NCBI GenBank assembly: GCA_905178155.1
Contig: CAJINV010000005.1
Location: 6,435,207-6,499,206 of the forward strand
Reading direction: 5' to 3'
DNA: 64,000 nucleotides
Source: Amoebophrya sp. A120
Lineage: Eukaryota > Sar > Dinophyceae > Syndiniales > Amoebophryaceae
This document shows positions 23,701 to 36,500 of this stretch, piece after piece. A model generated the notes under the pieces. It saw nothing but the letters and a program-made list of their open reading frames with translations. It was not told the origin of the DNA and did not search any database. Both the position numbers and the translations under genes were made by a program. How positions within the stretch are numbered: the stretch's first letter is position 1; each line of letters opens with the position of its first letter.

Positions 23701-26700
23701 CAATCTGCTCCAACTTTTTACACCGTTGCTTTTCCATGCTTAACTCATATTCCCACTGGATCGAGGTTTTGAACGCCGGTAAGTGGTAGCACTGCCCGTC
23801 TTATCAAATGCAAAAATGTCTTGGTCTGGAATGTTGCAGGGTTTGTCATGCATATTTTGCATGACCCAGGATGTCTGTAATGCACGACCTAGCATCACAG
23901 ATTTTTTGAGGGCATCTTGATGCCTATTCCGCATGACAAATGCCCTCCCCATCTAGCACAAGAAACTAGACTCCTCTTGCTGGTCACGCAATACAGATTT
24001 TTTTAGAGTCCAAAGTTAGCATCACAAGTTACAACCTTCCAGACCCAGACATTTTTACAATTGATACGTCTTGCCCGTTCGTCACCATAACGATGTCCTT
24101 TTGCTGGTTCTCCTTTATGTTCTCCTTCCCGTTTTTTAATGATCCATCCTCGTTTTGGAGGTAATTCGCGGGGATAAACGCATTGTGGATCGAGGGGTAA
24201 TCCAGTTTGGCCGGGACAGATAAGCCAAATTTGTTCGCTAGGGTGCCTTGTTGTGTGTTGTTATCCTTCTTGCCGGTGTGGAGCGACTGGATGAAGTCGA
24301 CGAGGGAGATTTTTTCGATCACGTCTAATTCCTGCTGTTGTACGGGTGTTGTGTCAGAAATCGCGTTTGTCATAACACCAGCTGCAACAACAGCAGTGCC
24401 CAGAGTTGTGTTGCTAGAGCTGGTGCCGGTGCCCGTATTGTAATTATTTCCGACTAATTTACTGACACGGTCTTCCGGGTTGTAGAGGAACGTGGACTTC
24501 TCAGAGGTTGTAGATGCAGCTGAAGTCTGCTTGTTCATCTGCCCGTTACTAGCACTGACACCTGTAGAAGAAGGAACAGCATTCTGTTGCTGCGACACCA
24601 CCGCCAGTTGTTCCGCCTCGTTCTTCGTTTTCAGCAGCCACCCGCAGTACTGGTCCAAGTAGTGCAATTTTTCCTTTGCCTCCCCCAATTCCGCCTGGAG
24701 ATTCCGTGTCACTTCCTCCGTGTTTTTCCGGAGCTTTTCCTTCAATTTCTCCTGCTCATTCTGCGCGTTCCTGCGTTTTTTCTCATACAGCAACACCTGG
24801 AACATTGTATGGAAGCGTCAGGATCGCAATCAGCAAAGTTGAAAAACTTGTAATGCATAAAATGCAAGCCACAAAATCCCTGTCTTGCAAAATAGGCAAG
24901 TGAGGCAGGTTGTCGCTGTAGGCCTGTTCTTGAGGGGTAGAAATAGAGCTGGTGAAGTAGCATGACAAAAGGCGTCCTCCTTACCCAAACAGCATGACAA
25001 ACTGGATTGAGGTTCTACCCAAATTTGTCATGCGCCACCTGGAAACTGGGCACCAACTGGTATCTGTTTTATGCATCACAAAGTATCTCAGCTGTGTCGA
25101 TTTCGATCCTGACGCTTCCATACATTGCCCGCCATTTGTAGTATTTTTCCGCGTTCACGGAAAAGGCGCGGAGTTGCAGGTAGTAGTCGTTCACCTCGTT
25201 CAGTTCTTTCAACAAAGTTTCCGTGAACTCCTGCAGCGGCTGCTTCAATTCCGGCAACTCCTGCACGTACGCCAGCATCTTCGCGGACTCCTCGGAAAAG
25301 GTTTGCTTGTTGCTGTGTAGTTGCATATTTTGCTGCTGCTGGAGTAACTGCGCAATGGCGGTGGCGCCGGTGAGATTCGAACTGGCATGAGAAGTAGCGT
25401 TGTTCTCGGGAGTCGTGAGTGCTTTCAGCAAGTGAGGGAACGTGCACGTCTGTTCCTTCAGAAGCGCGATTTCCTGCTCGGTCTGGGCGATGTCGAGAAC
25501 AGTGGTGTCAGCGCCGTTATCCATTGCAAATATCTCTGGGCTCTTTGAAAGTTGTGATGCAAGAAAGGGAAGAGTGAGCGCACTGTGATGCGCTGCCCAG
25601 CATGACAAGTTTTCCCGTGGTTCTGAGTTGCGAACTCCGCATGAGAAATTGCGTTTTTCCATGACACACAAGAGGAGCTGTAGTACGCGGCCACGCAATA
25701 CAAAGTTCAGAGTCGTGCCGGACTAGCATGACAAATCTCGCAATCTCCCAGACCCAGACATATTTGCATTTGATATCCGTCGACCGTGAACAACCCCCCA
25801 CCAGCCTTCTGTTTGCTCCGGTTTAGTTTGCTCTGCTGTTGAAACGATAACAACAAAGGTGCGAACCGAAAATTCACTTTTTGCGGCATCTGCGGCTTCG
25901 CAGGCTCCTCGGCGAGAAGGCCACCAGCCTGGTTACCAGTGGTCGTCATTTTTAAGGCTGCCTGCTCCCGCAGTTCCTTCTCCAACTCTTCCTTTTGCTT
26001 GTCCGTCTTCTGCATGCCCTGCACCGCGAGCGCTAACTTCCCCGCGGTGGAAGCTTTTTTCCGGAAGGTCTGCAGCAAGCTCAGCTTTCGTTGCGCGGCA
26101 CTGGTTGTGCCGGCTCCATTCTGGCCGTTTGCGTCTTCGTTTTGCTGTTGTTCCCCGCTATCGTTTGCGCTGTTCAACATCTCGCCAGCCGCACCTTGTT
26201 CGGCGGAATTATTATTGCCAGAACCATCGGCTCCGGCTGGTGCGCTGTCCGCTTTTGTTTTCTTCCCCCCAGCGGCTGCACCACCTGTCGCACCCGCTTT
26301 CTTTTTCGGCGCCGCTCCGCTTGCACCCGCTTTTTTCTTGTTGCCGGCGGTTTTTTCTAACGACTGCAGCTTCGGGAGTTCCACCCCGGTTAAGTGACTG
26401 TCGTCTTCCATCTTTTTCCGGACTTTACTGTGCAAGTCCTGCTTTTCGGAAGTCACTTGCGCGCCGCCGTTGTTCTCCTTACCCCCCTTCTTCCCACCTT
26501 GTTTGCCACTATTCTCCCCGTGCAGACCTTTCTCTCCGTGCACGACCTGTTGGTGCAACTGCTCTTGCTTTTGTTTCATGTCCAGGTATTCCGCCTGTTT
26601 CAGCTCCTCCGCCGTGATTTCGGTAATTGGCACCTTCTCGCTCATGCCACTCAGTGCCTCCATCATTTTGGACAGCGTTTCATATAGGGTTCGCACCTTC

Positions 26701-27407
26701 GCCTCGGATTCGAAATCCCCGTACTCTTTCGCGAGCAACTTTTCGGTCGCAAAATCCATAAATTCCGACTGAAATTTCCCCAGAACCGACAGACTCGCCC
26801 CGACCTTCTCCCGGAGGAGAGTGTTCTCGTTGCGCAGCTTCTTGATGACGGAGAGATTGTCGGTGTGTTGCCCAAGGGTGGTGGAGCTCAGCTCCAGGCG
26901 CCACTGCTGCTTCTCGGATTCGAGCTCCTTGCGCTCGCCGTCGATAATTTTGATGTCTTCCTGCAGCCGCCGCTGCATCTGGAAGAGCAACAACGACTCC
27001 TGCGACCGCTCCTCGTGCTCCGCGTTAAGAGGACCCCCGGAGGAAGTAGCCCCGGAAGACATCAGGGCCCGCATGTGGTCGCCGGAAATGGTCTGCAGGC
27101 TGCTCGCCGTTCCTGCTGCGAGTCCCCCCGGAAGTGGCCCACCACCCATCATTCTCGACGTGCCCGCCCTTGCGCCGGCACCACCGCTTGTAGCTGTTCC
27201 CCCAAGAAGATCGGACGACCCGGCACCAATGGAACCCGAGGCCCCCGTCGCGGCGGACAGTTTGGGCGCGCGGAGGTAGGACTGCGCCAGCCGCTGCTTC
27301 AGAATCTCCGCATCCTGTGGGGAAAGTTGCTGCAGCAGGTCGGTGCCGGAAGGAACCAGCTGCACCTGAAAGTAGCTGTTTTTGTTTTGCCCCCGCGCGT
27401 CGGCCAT
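17795..27407 (-). CDS. G8: 2,656-residue coiled-coil protein with C2 domain and basic tail
   Basis: Exons 25776..27407, 25123..25512, 24067..24802, 22647..23796, 20691..22390, 20383..20423 and 17795..20116 sum to 7,971 nt. All six junctions are in frame (VDG|ADTT, RAM|FQVLL, QD|GQCYH, HTQ|MLHAQ, TGA|ARLGK, NQRA|HSVAE). The start is ATG 27407. The N-terminal third has coiled coil (RRLQEDIKIIDGERKELESE) and Lys/Ala/Gly-rich linkers; the middle is Ala/Gln-rich. Four copies of a roughly 30-residue repeat starting RGPS or RGPH lie at about 1970-2090. A C2-like domain follows at about 2140-2290 (MGEVSVLRATKL, NTFVKVIFG, PNTANPDWKMTLMF, EKLIGSCKLKV), so phospholipid or protein binding is plausible. 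The C-terminus is strongly basic (RGRRGGKRARNRRK). The family is unknown. Confidence 0.8.
20122..20382. mobile_element. Introner A in G8
   Basis: Ends TATCAAATGCAAAAAGT and TATCAATTGCAAAAATG, then CTGGGTCTGG. Flanks GGCGC and AGCGC (4 of 5). Separated from the next introner by an exon of only 41 nt. Confidence 0.88.
20429..20690. mobile_element. Introner A in G8
   Basis: Ends TATGCATTGCAAAAATG and TATGGATTGCAAATATG; exact CAGCC flanks. Frame restored as TGA|ARLGK. Confidence 0.9.
22396..22646. mobile_element. Introner A in G8
   Basis: Ends TATGGATTGCAAATATG and TATCAAATGCAAAAATG; exact ATCTG flanks. Frame restored as HTQ|MLHAQ. Confidence 0.92.
23802..24066. mobile_element. Introner A in G8
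   Basis: Ends TATCAAATGCAAAAATG and TATCAATTGTAAAAATG; exact CGTCT flanks. Frame restored as NGQD|GQCYH. Confidence 0.92.
24808..25122. mobile_element. Introner J in G8
   Basis: The only member here of a separate family: perfect 19-bp inverted ends TATGGAAGCGTCAGGATCG, exact CATTG flanks, 315 bp. The interior carries the same CTTGTAATGC / GCATGACAAA motifs as the other families. Frame restored as WRAM|FQVLL. Confidence 0.92.
25518..25775. mobile_element. Introner A in G8
   Basis: Ends TATCCATTGCAAATATC and TATCAAATGCAAATATG. Flanks GCCGT and TCCGT (4 of 5). Frame restored as VDG|ADTT. Confidence 0.88.
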
Positions 27408-28235
27408 CTTTTTTTATTTCTGTTTGCAATTGTAAAACTGTACAAGAAGCAGCAAAGTATGACTTAGTAAAAAATCTCAACCGCTAGCTGTACCAGCCGC
27501 CAGGAGAGAGATTCCTAGCGCCTCCGCCCCCAACAGGAGCTTCCGGGCGACGGCGTACTTAGTTAGACTAGTATACTGGCGCCAACACAAAACTTTAAAA
27601 AATTGAAAAGAGACTAGTGTGGAAATTTCTCTTGGGGTTCTATGTCTATCAAGATCATCCGCCTGGTGAAATTGTGCGTTTTTGTTGAAGAAGTGTGCGC
27701 TAGAAAAGAAACGAAAGGCAGCAGGACGAGAAGCACGATTGTGTTCTTGATTTTTGCACGAAAGTGAGAACAACATGTGAACGACGAGGGAAAGAGAAGA
27801 ACTCAGACGAGAACGAAATACGCACGAGAACCACGAACGAAAGCGTCTAGTTCTTCCTGTATGTGCACGGAGTTACACGTTGTACGAATGAGGTGCGAAA
27901 ACTTGTAGACCGAAATTTTCTTTTGCTGCAGAAGCTTCTTCTAGACATTCAAGCAATGTTGACGGCACCAACCGATGCATTAAAGATGAACTTCTCGGGG
28001 ACAACATGACTGAAAAAGAACCAGGCACAGTATACCACCCAATCATCGATTGCTGTGAAAATTTTCTCCGAAACTTCTGACGAAATCAAAACTTCCCCTT
28101 TGTAGGCTCCTCCTGGCCCATAACTACAAGGTGAGGAATTGCTGCTTTAATACATCAGCCAGTGCAATATACAGAGCTCAAAAAACCACATAAACCAGTG
28201 GTCATTTACTTACAAAGAGTAAGTGCTTATGATCT
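27408..28235. other. Intergenic gap G8/G9
   Basis: About 830 bases with no coding or repeat signal I can support. Confidence 0.55.
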
Positions 28236-31200
28236 TCATGCAGTCTTCTCGCACCCAGGTGCTGCGGCTCGTCTACCATGCATCCCCCGCAGTAGTTCGT
28301 CTACGTGTCGACTCAGTTGGCTCCCCGACAGAAGCTCGTCTTTCGCGCTTGAGTCATCTTCAAAAGGCCGCCCATTGTCTCCCTCAAAAAGGTCGGAGAT
28401 GCTGTCGAAGCAACTCAGCAAATTCCGCCCACGCGGTGGAAGCTGAAGTTCTTTTTGCTGTGGATAGTTATTTTCAACTTTTTTGCTAATAATTTTTCCG
28501 TCGCCGCTCGCAAAATGAATTTCCCGGCCCCCCTGTTGTCCCGCGTTTAATATTTCTGTCATTTCTGAAGATGTCGCCGGCTTTATTGCCTCTTGCGCCA
28601 AGTCTCCCTCTTTTGATCGGCCGCGAAGCCGCACCGGCTCATAACCTCTCCGCCCTGATAGACCGGCCCTTCGCGCGACCGGGCTTCGCGTCTGCGGCGT
28701 TTATCAAATGTAAAAGTGTCTGGGTCTGGAAGAGTCATGCTGTTTTTGCATGACACAGAAGGTCTGGCATGGAAGCTCTAGCATTACAGGTTTCGAGAAG
28801 CTTCCGCAATGCCGAATCCGCATGACAAATCCCCCACTTTGGTGACAGAAAGTGGGCAGCTTTTGCTACCCATGCATAAGAGATTTTTCTGTGTTCTGAA
28901 ATGTGCATCACAAGTTTGTATTCGTCCAGACCCAGACATTTTTACATTTGATAGCGTTCGTTGCGCGACGATTGGGTCGGAGTCGGCAAGAACCTTCTTC
29001 CCGGGCTCAACATCGCTGCGTTCGTTGGAACGACTGGCAGCATCTTCAACTAACCGGGTGGTTGTCTTGTCCGTTTTTCCCCCTCGCCTCCCCGAGTCTG
29101 TGGACCTTGGAGTGCCGCCACAAGAAGAGGAATTATTCCGGCGGAGGTTTGAGAACCCACCACCTCGTTCAGGATTTTTATCGCCTTCGCCTGCCGACGT
29201 AGTGGCCTTTTTACTGCCATTGCGCCGCCCCCGCATTTCTTCTCGACAGCGTGCACCAGGCTCACGAACTGGATGACGAGGACGCCGCCGGGGGGTCGTG
29301 AAGGCTTCCGACGTGGTCTCAGCTCGTGGTCCCCCTCTCGCTCGTGTTCTTCGCCCCGAGGGGGTCCCCTCTACTTCCGTGCCAATAGTCGCACCTCCTG
29401 CTACTTCTTCAGCACCTGCACGCGCTTTGCTCCTACTTTTCCCCTCAACAGGAGAAGGCGAGACTACGCATCGAGCAGCAATAAAATCACGAGCAGAGGA
29501 CTTGGTAGTTCTAGTGGATGTGGAGTTATTTCTAGAAGCCCGCTGCACTCGACGTCCGGCTTCCTTGTTTCTACCGAGCTGCGACGGAGTTCTTGTCCCT
29601 GAAGACGTGCAAAAACTTATCCCAGAGAAAAAAGCTGGCAGGGCACATTTGTAATGCAAAAATAAACACACAGAAACATTTGCTATGGGTGGCCCCATAG
29701 CATGCTGTTTCGGATATGCAATACAGATTATTTCTTTGTGTGTTTATTTTTGTACTACAAAGATACCCTGCCAGCTTTTTTCTGTGTGATAGAACTTGTC
29801 CGCTGCGAAAGTGTTTTCGACATCCTCAACACCGGTTCATCTTCACGATCCCCACAGGAATTATCAACTTCCAGGACTCCACGACCTCGCAGGCCAGGAT
29901 TCGGATTCAGGTATTTATTTTTCTTGTTCCACCTATGATCTCTCTTCTTCGTATCCAACGAGCCATTTTTGTTTCTCATCTTCGTATCATCATGCTGTGA
30001 TTGGATACTACTAGCAGTAGTAGCCACTTCTTCTTGCTCGATCCGCTTTTCCTGCAAAAACGAGCACATCTGCTCCACGTGCCGCAACTGCTTCTCCAAG
30101 CTGAACCGCAGATCCCGCTCCGTGGCCAGCTTCTCCTGCAGCTGCAAAACCTTTGCCTTCAACTGCAGAAAGACAGTTTTGGACGCCATTTTTGTTTGTG
30201 CATCCATAGAAGAAATCTCGCGTTGTTTATCCTCATCTGCGCGGACATATAATTCCCGAACAGCAGGAGCTCCAACTTCTACTGTTTCCTCATTTATTCT
30301 ACTTCTGCACCACGGCAGCAACTTTTCCTTTCCCCGCTCACTGGGAACTACAACTCTCGGCGCACCACCAACTGCTGGAACCATGCAGTTCCTGTTTCTC
30401 TCGTCCCCATTGCGACGGCCCTGGGCACCGAGAACCTCCGTCAGCTTTCCGTCCAGCGCGCGCAGCCCGCGGGCCTGGTGCCGAATTTTGCCCGCCTGCT
30501 GCTCGATCGTTTTTCGCTGGTCCCGAATCGTGACGCACTGCTGGTACAGCCGGCGGTACAAAGCCTTCCTTTCCACATCAATGGGTAGTCGACCACGTGC
30601 TTGTAGTTCTTGTTTCTCGCAGTAGTTCTTGATGTTGTTGTCCCTCGTCGTGCTGCTGGCCCCCACTGGTTCGTTTTGTTCAACAATGTCTTTCTCCAGC
30701 GGCCGCAAGGCAGAAGAGGAAGAGCCCGTACTACAACTTTGGGTGAAAGAACTGGAGCTACGAGCGTCCCGAGAGCTCGGTCGTGCTGGTTCCCGCGGAT
30801 TATAAACACGCTCCTCCGGCGGCCCGCCCACTAACTCGCGGTCCTGCTGCTGCTCGTCGTGTAGTGCCGCGGGCTGCGTAGTTGTGCCTTCGCCTGAAAT
30901 ATTTAATCGCCCATGATGCTGTTCTTTATCTGCTAGCTTCTGCGTCAGCGCTTTATTTTCCTCGGCCAACAGCACATTCCGCTCGTTCAGACGAAGGTTG
31001 CGCTCGTATCAAATGCAAATATGTCCCGGTCTGGAAGAATGCAGGTTTTCCATGACCCATGACGTCTTTCTAGAATGCAGCACTGAGCATGACAAATGCT
31101 GTGAGATCTCTCTCATGCCTATCCTGAATGAGAAACCTCCTGTCAACCTTGTCAGGAGCGGGCATCTTTTGGCAATCATGCAACAGAGATTTTTGCATGA

Positions 31201-33390
31201 TCCAGACTAAGCATGACAAGTTGCAGCATCCCCCCAGACCCAGACGTATTTGCAGTGCATAGCTCGTTCCCCTTCGCAATCCGGTCGTTGGCATCTTTCA
31301 CACAGTCGGCCAGCTTTTCCTCGTAGGCAAAAATCACGCGTTTCAGCCTGCTGATGTCGGAAGCGGCACTATTTTGTTCCCCCCTCTGCTTGTCAGCATC
31401 CGGTTGGTGAAAGCAGATCCGGTATCCTGTGTGAAAGCGTCACCCCCCAGAGTTATTGTGCAGATTTGCGATTACAGAAACGCATGCAATGCGCATCTCC
31501 ATGAGAGGCATTTTCAGTCGTGTTTTGGAATCTGTAATGCTCTAAACAGACTGCGCAAATGGCTTTCTCATGCGGCTTCCCTTGCTAAACAGCACTACAC
31601 AGCAGATGTTGGAAACTTGTCATGCACAACTCCCAAACCTTGGAGATTTGTGCTGCAGATTCACCAACTTGACTCTGGGGCGGACTCCTTTTTACTCAGG
31701 ATATCCGGGGCGAAGAGAACACCGTGTGCGACGCTGCTCCAACACCCTCTTGGTCGTGCGGCACAAGACCAACATTTGCAACCTCGCGCTCGTCGGCCAG
31801 TGTAGTCTTCGGAGTGACGGGAGCACTGGCCAACCTAGAAAGGGGGGCCCGAGGCTGATTACTCCTCCTAGTCGAGAAACTACACGAAGAAACAGAACTC
31901 CGCTCTCCTGCGCCAGCAGAAGAAAGAACCGTCCCGATCCTATTGAGGCTCGCGAGCGGCAGTTTGGGTACGACCGGTTCAGCAGGCCAGGTGCGGTTAC
32001 TGTAGTTCCTTCCACCCGGAGGTGCAGTTCCCCTTCGCTCGTCCGTCGCTGCTGCGGATGAGGGACAACATGCGGTCTTGCTAGAGGTAGGGATGGGAAG
32101 AAGCAGCCGCCGCGGGGAGCAGCCACGCGGATCTCCAATTTGTTGTGGTCTACTCCTTCGAGAAAAAGAAGAAGTCGCAGCGCCCACTGCACCAGCCGCC
32201 CGACGAGGCACACCTTGCAGGGCGTGGATCCGAGAAGTGCTGGTGGTTGTCGCGTTAACAGTACCTCTCTTTTCCGCGGGCGGCGTGGATCCGGTGCAGG
32301 AGAGGCGTTCTTCCTGACTGTTCCTCAAGAACAGGTGCTTCTCTAAGTTGAGGCGGAGATCGCTCAGCGTGTTGCTCTTCCGCCGCCGGCGCTCTGCTTT
32401 TCTTCTCGTCCTTGTTGCTTTTCGTTTATTTCCATTCTTGTCTGCATCTGCAACACAGAGGATGGACTTCTTCAAGTAGGAATTTTTACTGGTAGTAGTT
32501 ATCATCTTCTTCCGATATCCGAAGTTCTTCCGTAATGGGGAGGGGGCTGCAATATCCTGCGAAGACGTCGCCCATGGTCTTTGCCCTTCCGCAGTTTCCG
32601 CTCGGTCCACGGAAAAGTCCTCGTCCTGCTCGAAGGGGGCGCCGTCGTCGCTGCTTCTAGAAGGATCTTCGTGGACGCCGCAACAACTGTAACCGCTGGG
32701 CACTTCCGCAATCACTGGAATAGGCTCCAGTTCCTTGATGGCCGACAGAAATAAATCTGTCGTGTCGTCCGCCTGGTCGTTGTGGTCTATGTTGTAGTTG
32801 CCCGCACCATGATCTTGATGTTCATCTTCTTGTACAACTACATCTGGCGCAAAAAAGGATGGCGCGGAGGGTCCTCGTGGTACTTCTACACCGGTTCTGC
32901 AAATGCGCGTGTCCTCGCGTTCATCTCGTGCACCACTGGTGCTTTCGTTCCGCCCCGGAGCAGTGCCCACAGCTTGCGTTTGATCGTTTGCTGTCCTCGG
33001 CTGTGCTGCTCCCCCGGCCGCAACCACCACGGCCGCCGCTGCTGCTTCGGCCGCTCGACAGAGGTGGGTCCGGTTTAGGTTTTTGTTTGCGCGTGGGCCG
33101 GAAAGTAGAAGATCCTGGCCAGCGGATTCTTGTGCGGCTGGGGGATGTTCCCAAGAGCAAACTGGAGGATGTTCCCAAGAACAAACATCCTCTGCTTCAT
33201 CCGTGGCCACGTCTCGGAGGATGCGTTACGTATCCAGGCAGAAAGACTGCGTCAGTGTGCTGTTGAAAGTGAATGCACTTGCACATGCAGCACATGTTGC
33301 ACGACAAAACAGTAATAAAAATGGAAATACCAGATTAAAGTACGTTTGTCATCCTGCCTTCAGGGAGGAACCTTTACGGCCTCCTCGCAT
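28236..33390 (-). CDS. G9: long coiled-coil protein, N-terminus tentative
   Basis: Well-supported exons 31704..33212, 31262..31417, 29792..31001, 28954..29612 and 28236..28696; four introner junctions are in frame (SSPRI|CFHQP, GNE|RNLRL, TSS|CTSSG, RTP|QTRSP). The first big exon has no usable in-frame ATG near its start. A tentative tiny first exon at 33372..33390 (MRGGRK) plus a GT-AG intron 33213-33371 would give 1,337 residues, but this is a guess. The N-terminal part has two VCSWEHPP-type copies, acidic and basic tracts and Arg-rich sequence. The central part is coiled coil (RNVLLAEENKALTQKLADKE; LQLKAKVLQLQEKLATERDL). The C-terminus is Arg/Ser-rich. Family not recognised. Confidence 0.72.
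28702..28953. mobile_element. Introner A in G9
   Basis: Ends TATCAAATGTAAAAGTG and TATCAAATGTAAAAATG; exact GCGTT flanks. Confidence 0.92.
29618..29791. mobile_element. Introner F in G9
   Basis: A 174-bp element with ends TATCCCAGAGAAAAAAGC and TATCACACAGAAAAAAGC followed by TGGCAGGG. Flanks AAACT and GAACT (4 of 5). Frame restored as TSS|CTSSG. Confidence 0.9.
31007..31261. mobile_element. Introner A in G9
   Basis: Ends TATCAAATGCAAATATG and TATGCACTGCAAATACG; exact GCTCG flanks. Lies within coiled-coil coding sequence. Confidence 0.92.
31423..31703. mobile_element. Introner E in G9
   Basis: Ends TATCCTGTGTGAAAGCGTC and TATCCTGAGTAAAAAGGAG; exact TCCGG flanks. Frame restored as SPRI|CFHQP. 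Confidence 0.9.
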
Positions 33391-33503
33391 GTTGAAAGAG
33401 TGACTTCGAATTGCACCAACTAGCGGCACAGGAGAACTTTTTTCTCTTATCCAGGGTACACTTGTGTTGATACTGTGCGTCCACCCAGGAGGTGGACGAG
33501 CAA

Positions 33504-36500
33504 CTACACTGACACAGTGTTTTGTTTTCCGGGAACATATTCCGTATGGAAAGAAAAAAACTTAGTCACCGTCACTAAGTTCAAGTTGCAGGCTTTGCAT
33601 CACAAATTTTTCTAGCATCACAGCCTTTTCTTGTATTGCACAAACGCAAGGGAATAATAATAAATCGCGTATGAAATAATTTGACACGACTGCGCTGCAT
33701 TTCTACGCATGATAGACATTTTTGTATTGCGAAAATGCACATGAGTGATCGTGACGAACTTTTCTCTTTGCATATTCCGCCAGCTGCTCGTAGTACTCGG
33801 AAGACCGGGATTCGATATCCTGTGCAAAAGTATCGTACTCGTAGTAATCGCAGTCATGCATATACAAATTTCTTTGCCAAGGTAAAACAGCATGACAAAT
33901 TCCGTTTGTCATGCTGAGGAAATTTGTCATGTGATTTATACTAGTACGATTCTTTTGCGGTTCATACTCGACCCGCAGCGCCGATAGGCTTTTCAAGCAC
34001 TGAGACGACGGCAGGGCAGGCGCTGTGGTCTTCCCCCCGGAATAAAATGGCGCGAGGTCCATGTATATCAAATGTAAAAATGTCTGGGTCTGGAAGATTC
34101 TAAACTTGTAATGCTGTCTCTGGATTCTAAAAAAATTCCTATTGCATGACCAGCAAAAGGACTCCAGTTTGTGCTACGTGGAGAGGGCATTTCTCATGCG
34201 GTAGAGGCATCACAAAGTACTCTAAAAATCTGTGATGCTTGGGCATGCATCACAGACATCATGGATCATTCAAAATATGCATGACAAACCCGGCAATCTT
34301 CCAGACCCAGACATTTTTACATTTGATAATGTAGACATGCTCAAAAAGGTGGTCGTGGCAAGAAGTTCCTGTACTAGTATCACAATGAAAAACGCCCCCA
34401 TCCCCGAACTACTTCTTGGGAGCATTTGTATTGCAAACCTTTCCAAGTGAAACGCTCGCCCTCCTGCATCTATCAGCATCACAGGTTTCCGGTCGTGAAT
34501 AGCAAAAATTTGTATTGCAAAAGACCCCAGCAAGAGCGGCGCTTGTCATGCAAGCGGTGCGATACAGGCCTAGATTCTGTACCAGAAAGATTCATACTCC
34601 TTGCACGCATAGATAAAAAGTTCTTCATTTGAAAACCTTAATGCATCACAAATTTTTGCAATTTCAGGGGTGCGGCGCATTTTTCACTGTAATAACTAGC
34701 TTGCGTTCTTCCCCCCGCGTCGTCCTGCTCTTCAACCTTTTCATCCAGTACCTCCAGCGAGAACGCCGACACGCGGCCAGAACACCGTTCCAGGGGCGAA
34801 AGCGGTCGTGCCGCAAGGCTGCCACCGAAGCCGTACGAACGTATTACAGTGAAAAGTGCCCCCCACCCCCAAAGTTGCAAAAATTTGTGATGCGAAGTTT
34901 CCAAATGAAAACTTTTTGTCATGCATGCTGCATGCATGAAAGGAGTATGAATCTTTCTGATGCAGATTCTAGTCGTGTTTCGCATCGCTTGCATGACAAG
35001 CACAGCTCTTGCTGGGATCTTTTGCAATACAAATTTTTGCTATTCACGCTTGGAAATCTGTGATGCTGATACATGACGTCGTTTCGCTACTCGTGTAGTT
35101 TCGGTGTCAAATACGTATTGATAGAGCGAACCTAGAAGAAGTTCTTCTAGGCCACGATACGGAGCACCACATCGAAACTGGATTTCGTGCGGTCGTCGAG
35201 AACGAGCAGGGTGACACCGAAACGGCCGGCTCGGTGCGCGACCCAGTATTGCAGGCGGGGAAGGCGAGGCCAGTTTCGGTGCGCCACACAGTATTGCAGC
35301 GGGGGCGCAAAATCTCGCCCGCGCAGAGAAAGATCGGCGCCCAGCCGTCCCGAGTTCCGGACGGCACGCCCGTCGGCCTGCTCGGGTACTCTTTGGGCCT
35401 GTCGGGTGGCTGCTACTCTCTGGGCCTGTCAGGAGCCGGCTGTCGCAGCACGATTTGATGGCCGCCACGCGCCTGCAGGCGCGGGCGGGCACAATCTCGG
35501 CGCGCCAATAGTATTCTCCTGCGTGCCGGGCCCCGAGCGCCGGCGCGCAACCAGCTTGCCTGTGTGAAGGCGGTGGGGTCGGCGGTGTTTCCACGCGGCA
35601 ACCTAAGGCCGACGGCGTTGCCCTCTTTGCGGGCATTGCGCACGTGGGTGGAGGACGGGGCGCGGGCAGACCGCGCGCGAAAAAACACAAAATCAAAGGC
35701 CGGCCGCTTCCTAATGTGCGCCGGTTGCTCCGCTTGCCTTTCCTGTTTTCTTCTCTTCCCCGGTGGCCTTCTGCGTGTGCCTTTCGCGCCCATAGGGCCC
35801 AAACCCGGGGGGGGGCGGGGGGGCACGCAACGGCGTCGCACTGCGGGCAGTTTCGGTGTGCTATTCAGTATGTATCGGGAAGGGCGGCGCCATAGTCTCG
35901 ATGCGCTAGCCAGTATGTATTGCAATTTGTATCAATACATACGAATTTGTATGCTTTTTTTTTGTATTCCCGGCCAGGCTCGGCGTCGTCGTCGTGCAAT
36001 TCCAAGCCAGTTTCGGTGTGACGGAGTTGGCCGATTTCCCGATGAGAAAGTGCAAAAAAATGTATTGTATTTTGTATGCAAGTGACACCGAAACGTATGG
36101 TAGAGCGAAACCGCCACATACATGCAAGAGGGCGAATGTTTCATTTGGAAAGGTTTGCAATACAAATGCTTTCAAGTTCGGGGGTGGGAGCACTTTTCAT
36201 TGTATTAGAACGTCGGGTCTCTTCGTCCCGAGTGGAGGTCTTCTGCCGCCCTTCGCACGTCACCTCCAGGAGGAAATTGTCTTGCAACAACTCGTATCAA
36301 ATGCAAATCTGTCTGGGTCTGGACGAGGAGAAGTTTGTCATGCACATGTTCCATGATCCATGATGTCTGTGATGTATGCCACAGCATCACAGATTTTTTG
36401 AGCGCTTATCTATGCGCATCCAGCATGATAAATGCCATCTCCGCGTAGCCAAATTTGAATTCTACTCTACTTGCGGGTCATGCAATACAGGCTTTTTTAG

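Noticed and set aside
35040-35925. Long Arg/Pro/Ala-rich open frames on both strands
   Set aside because: They lie wholly in the GC-rich nested element, are open in several frames at once, and resemble no protein; a composition effect.
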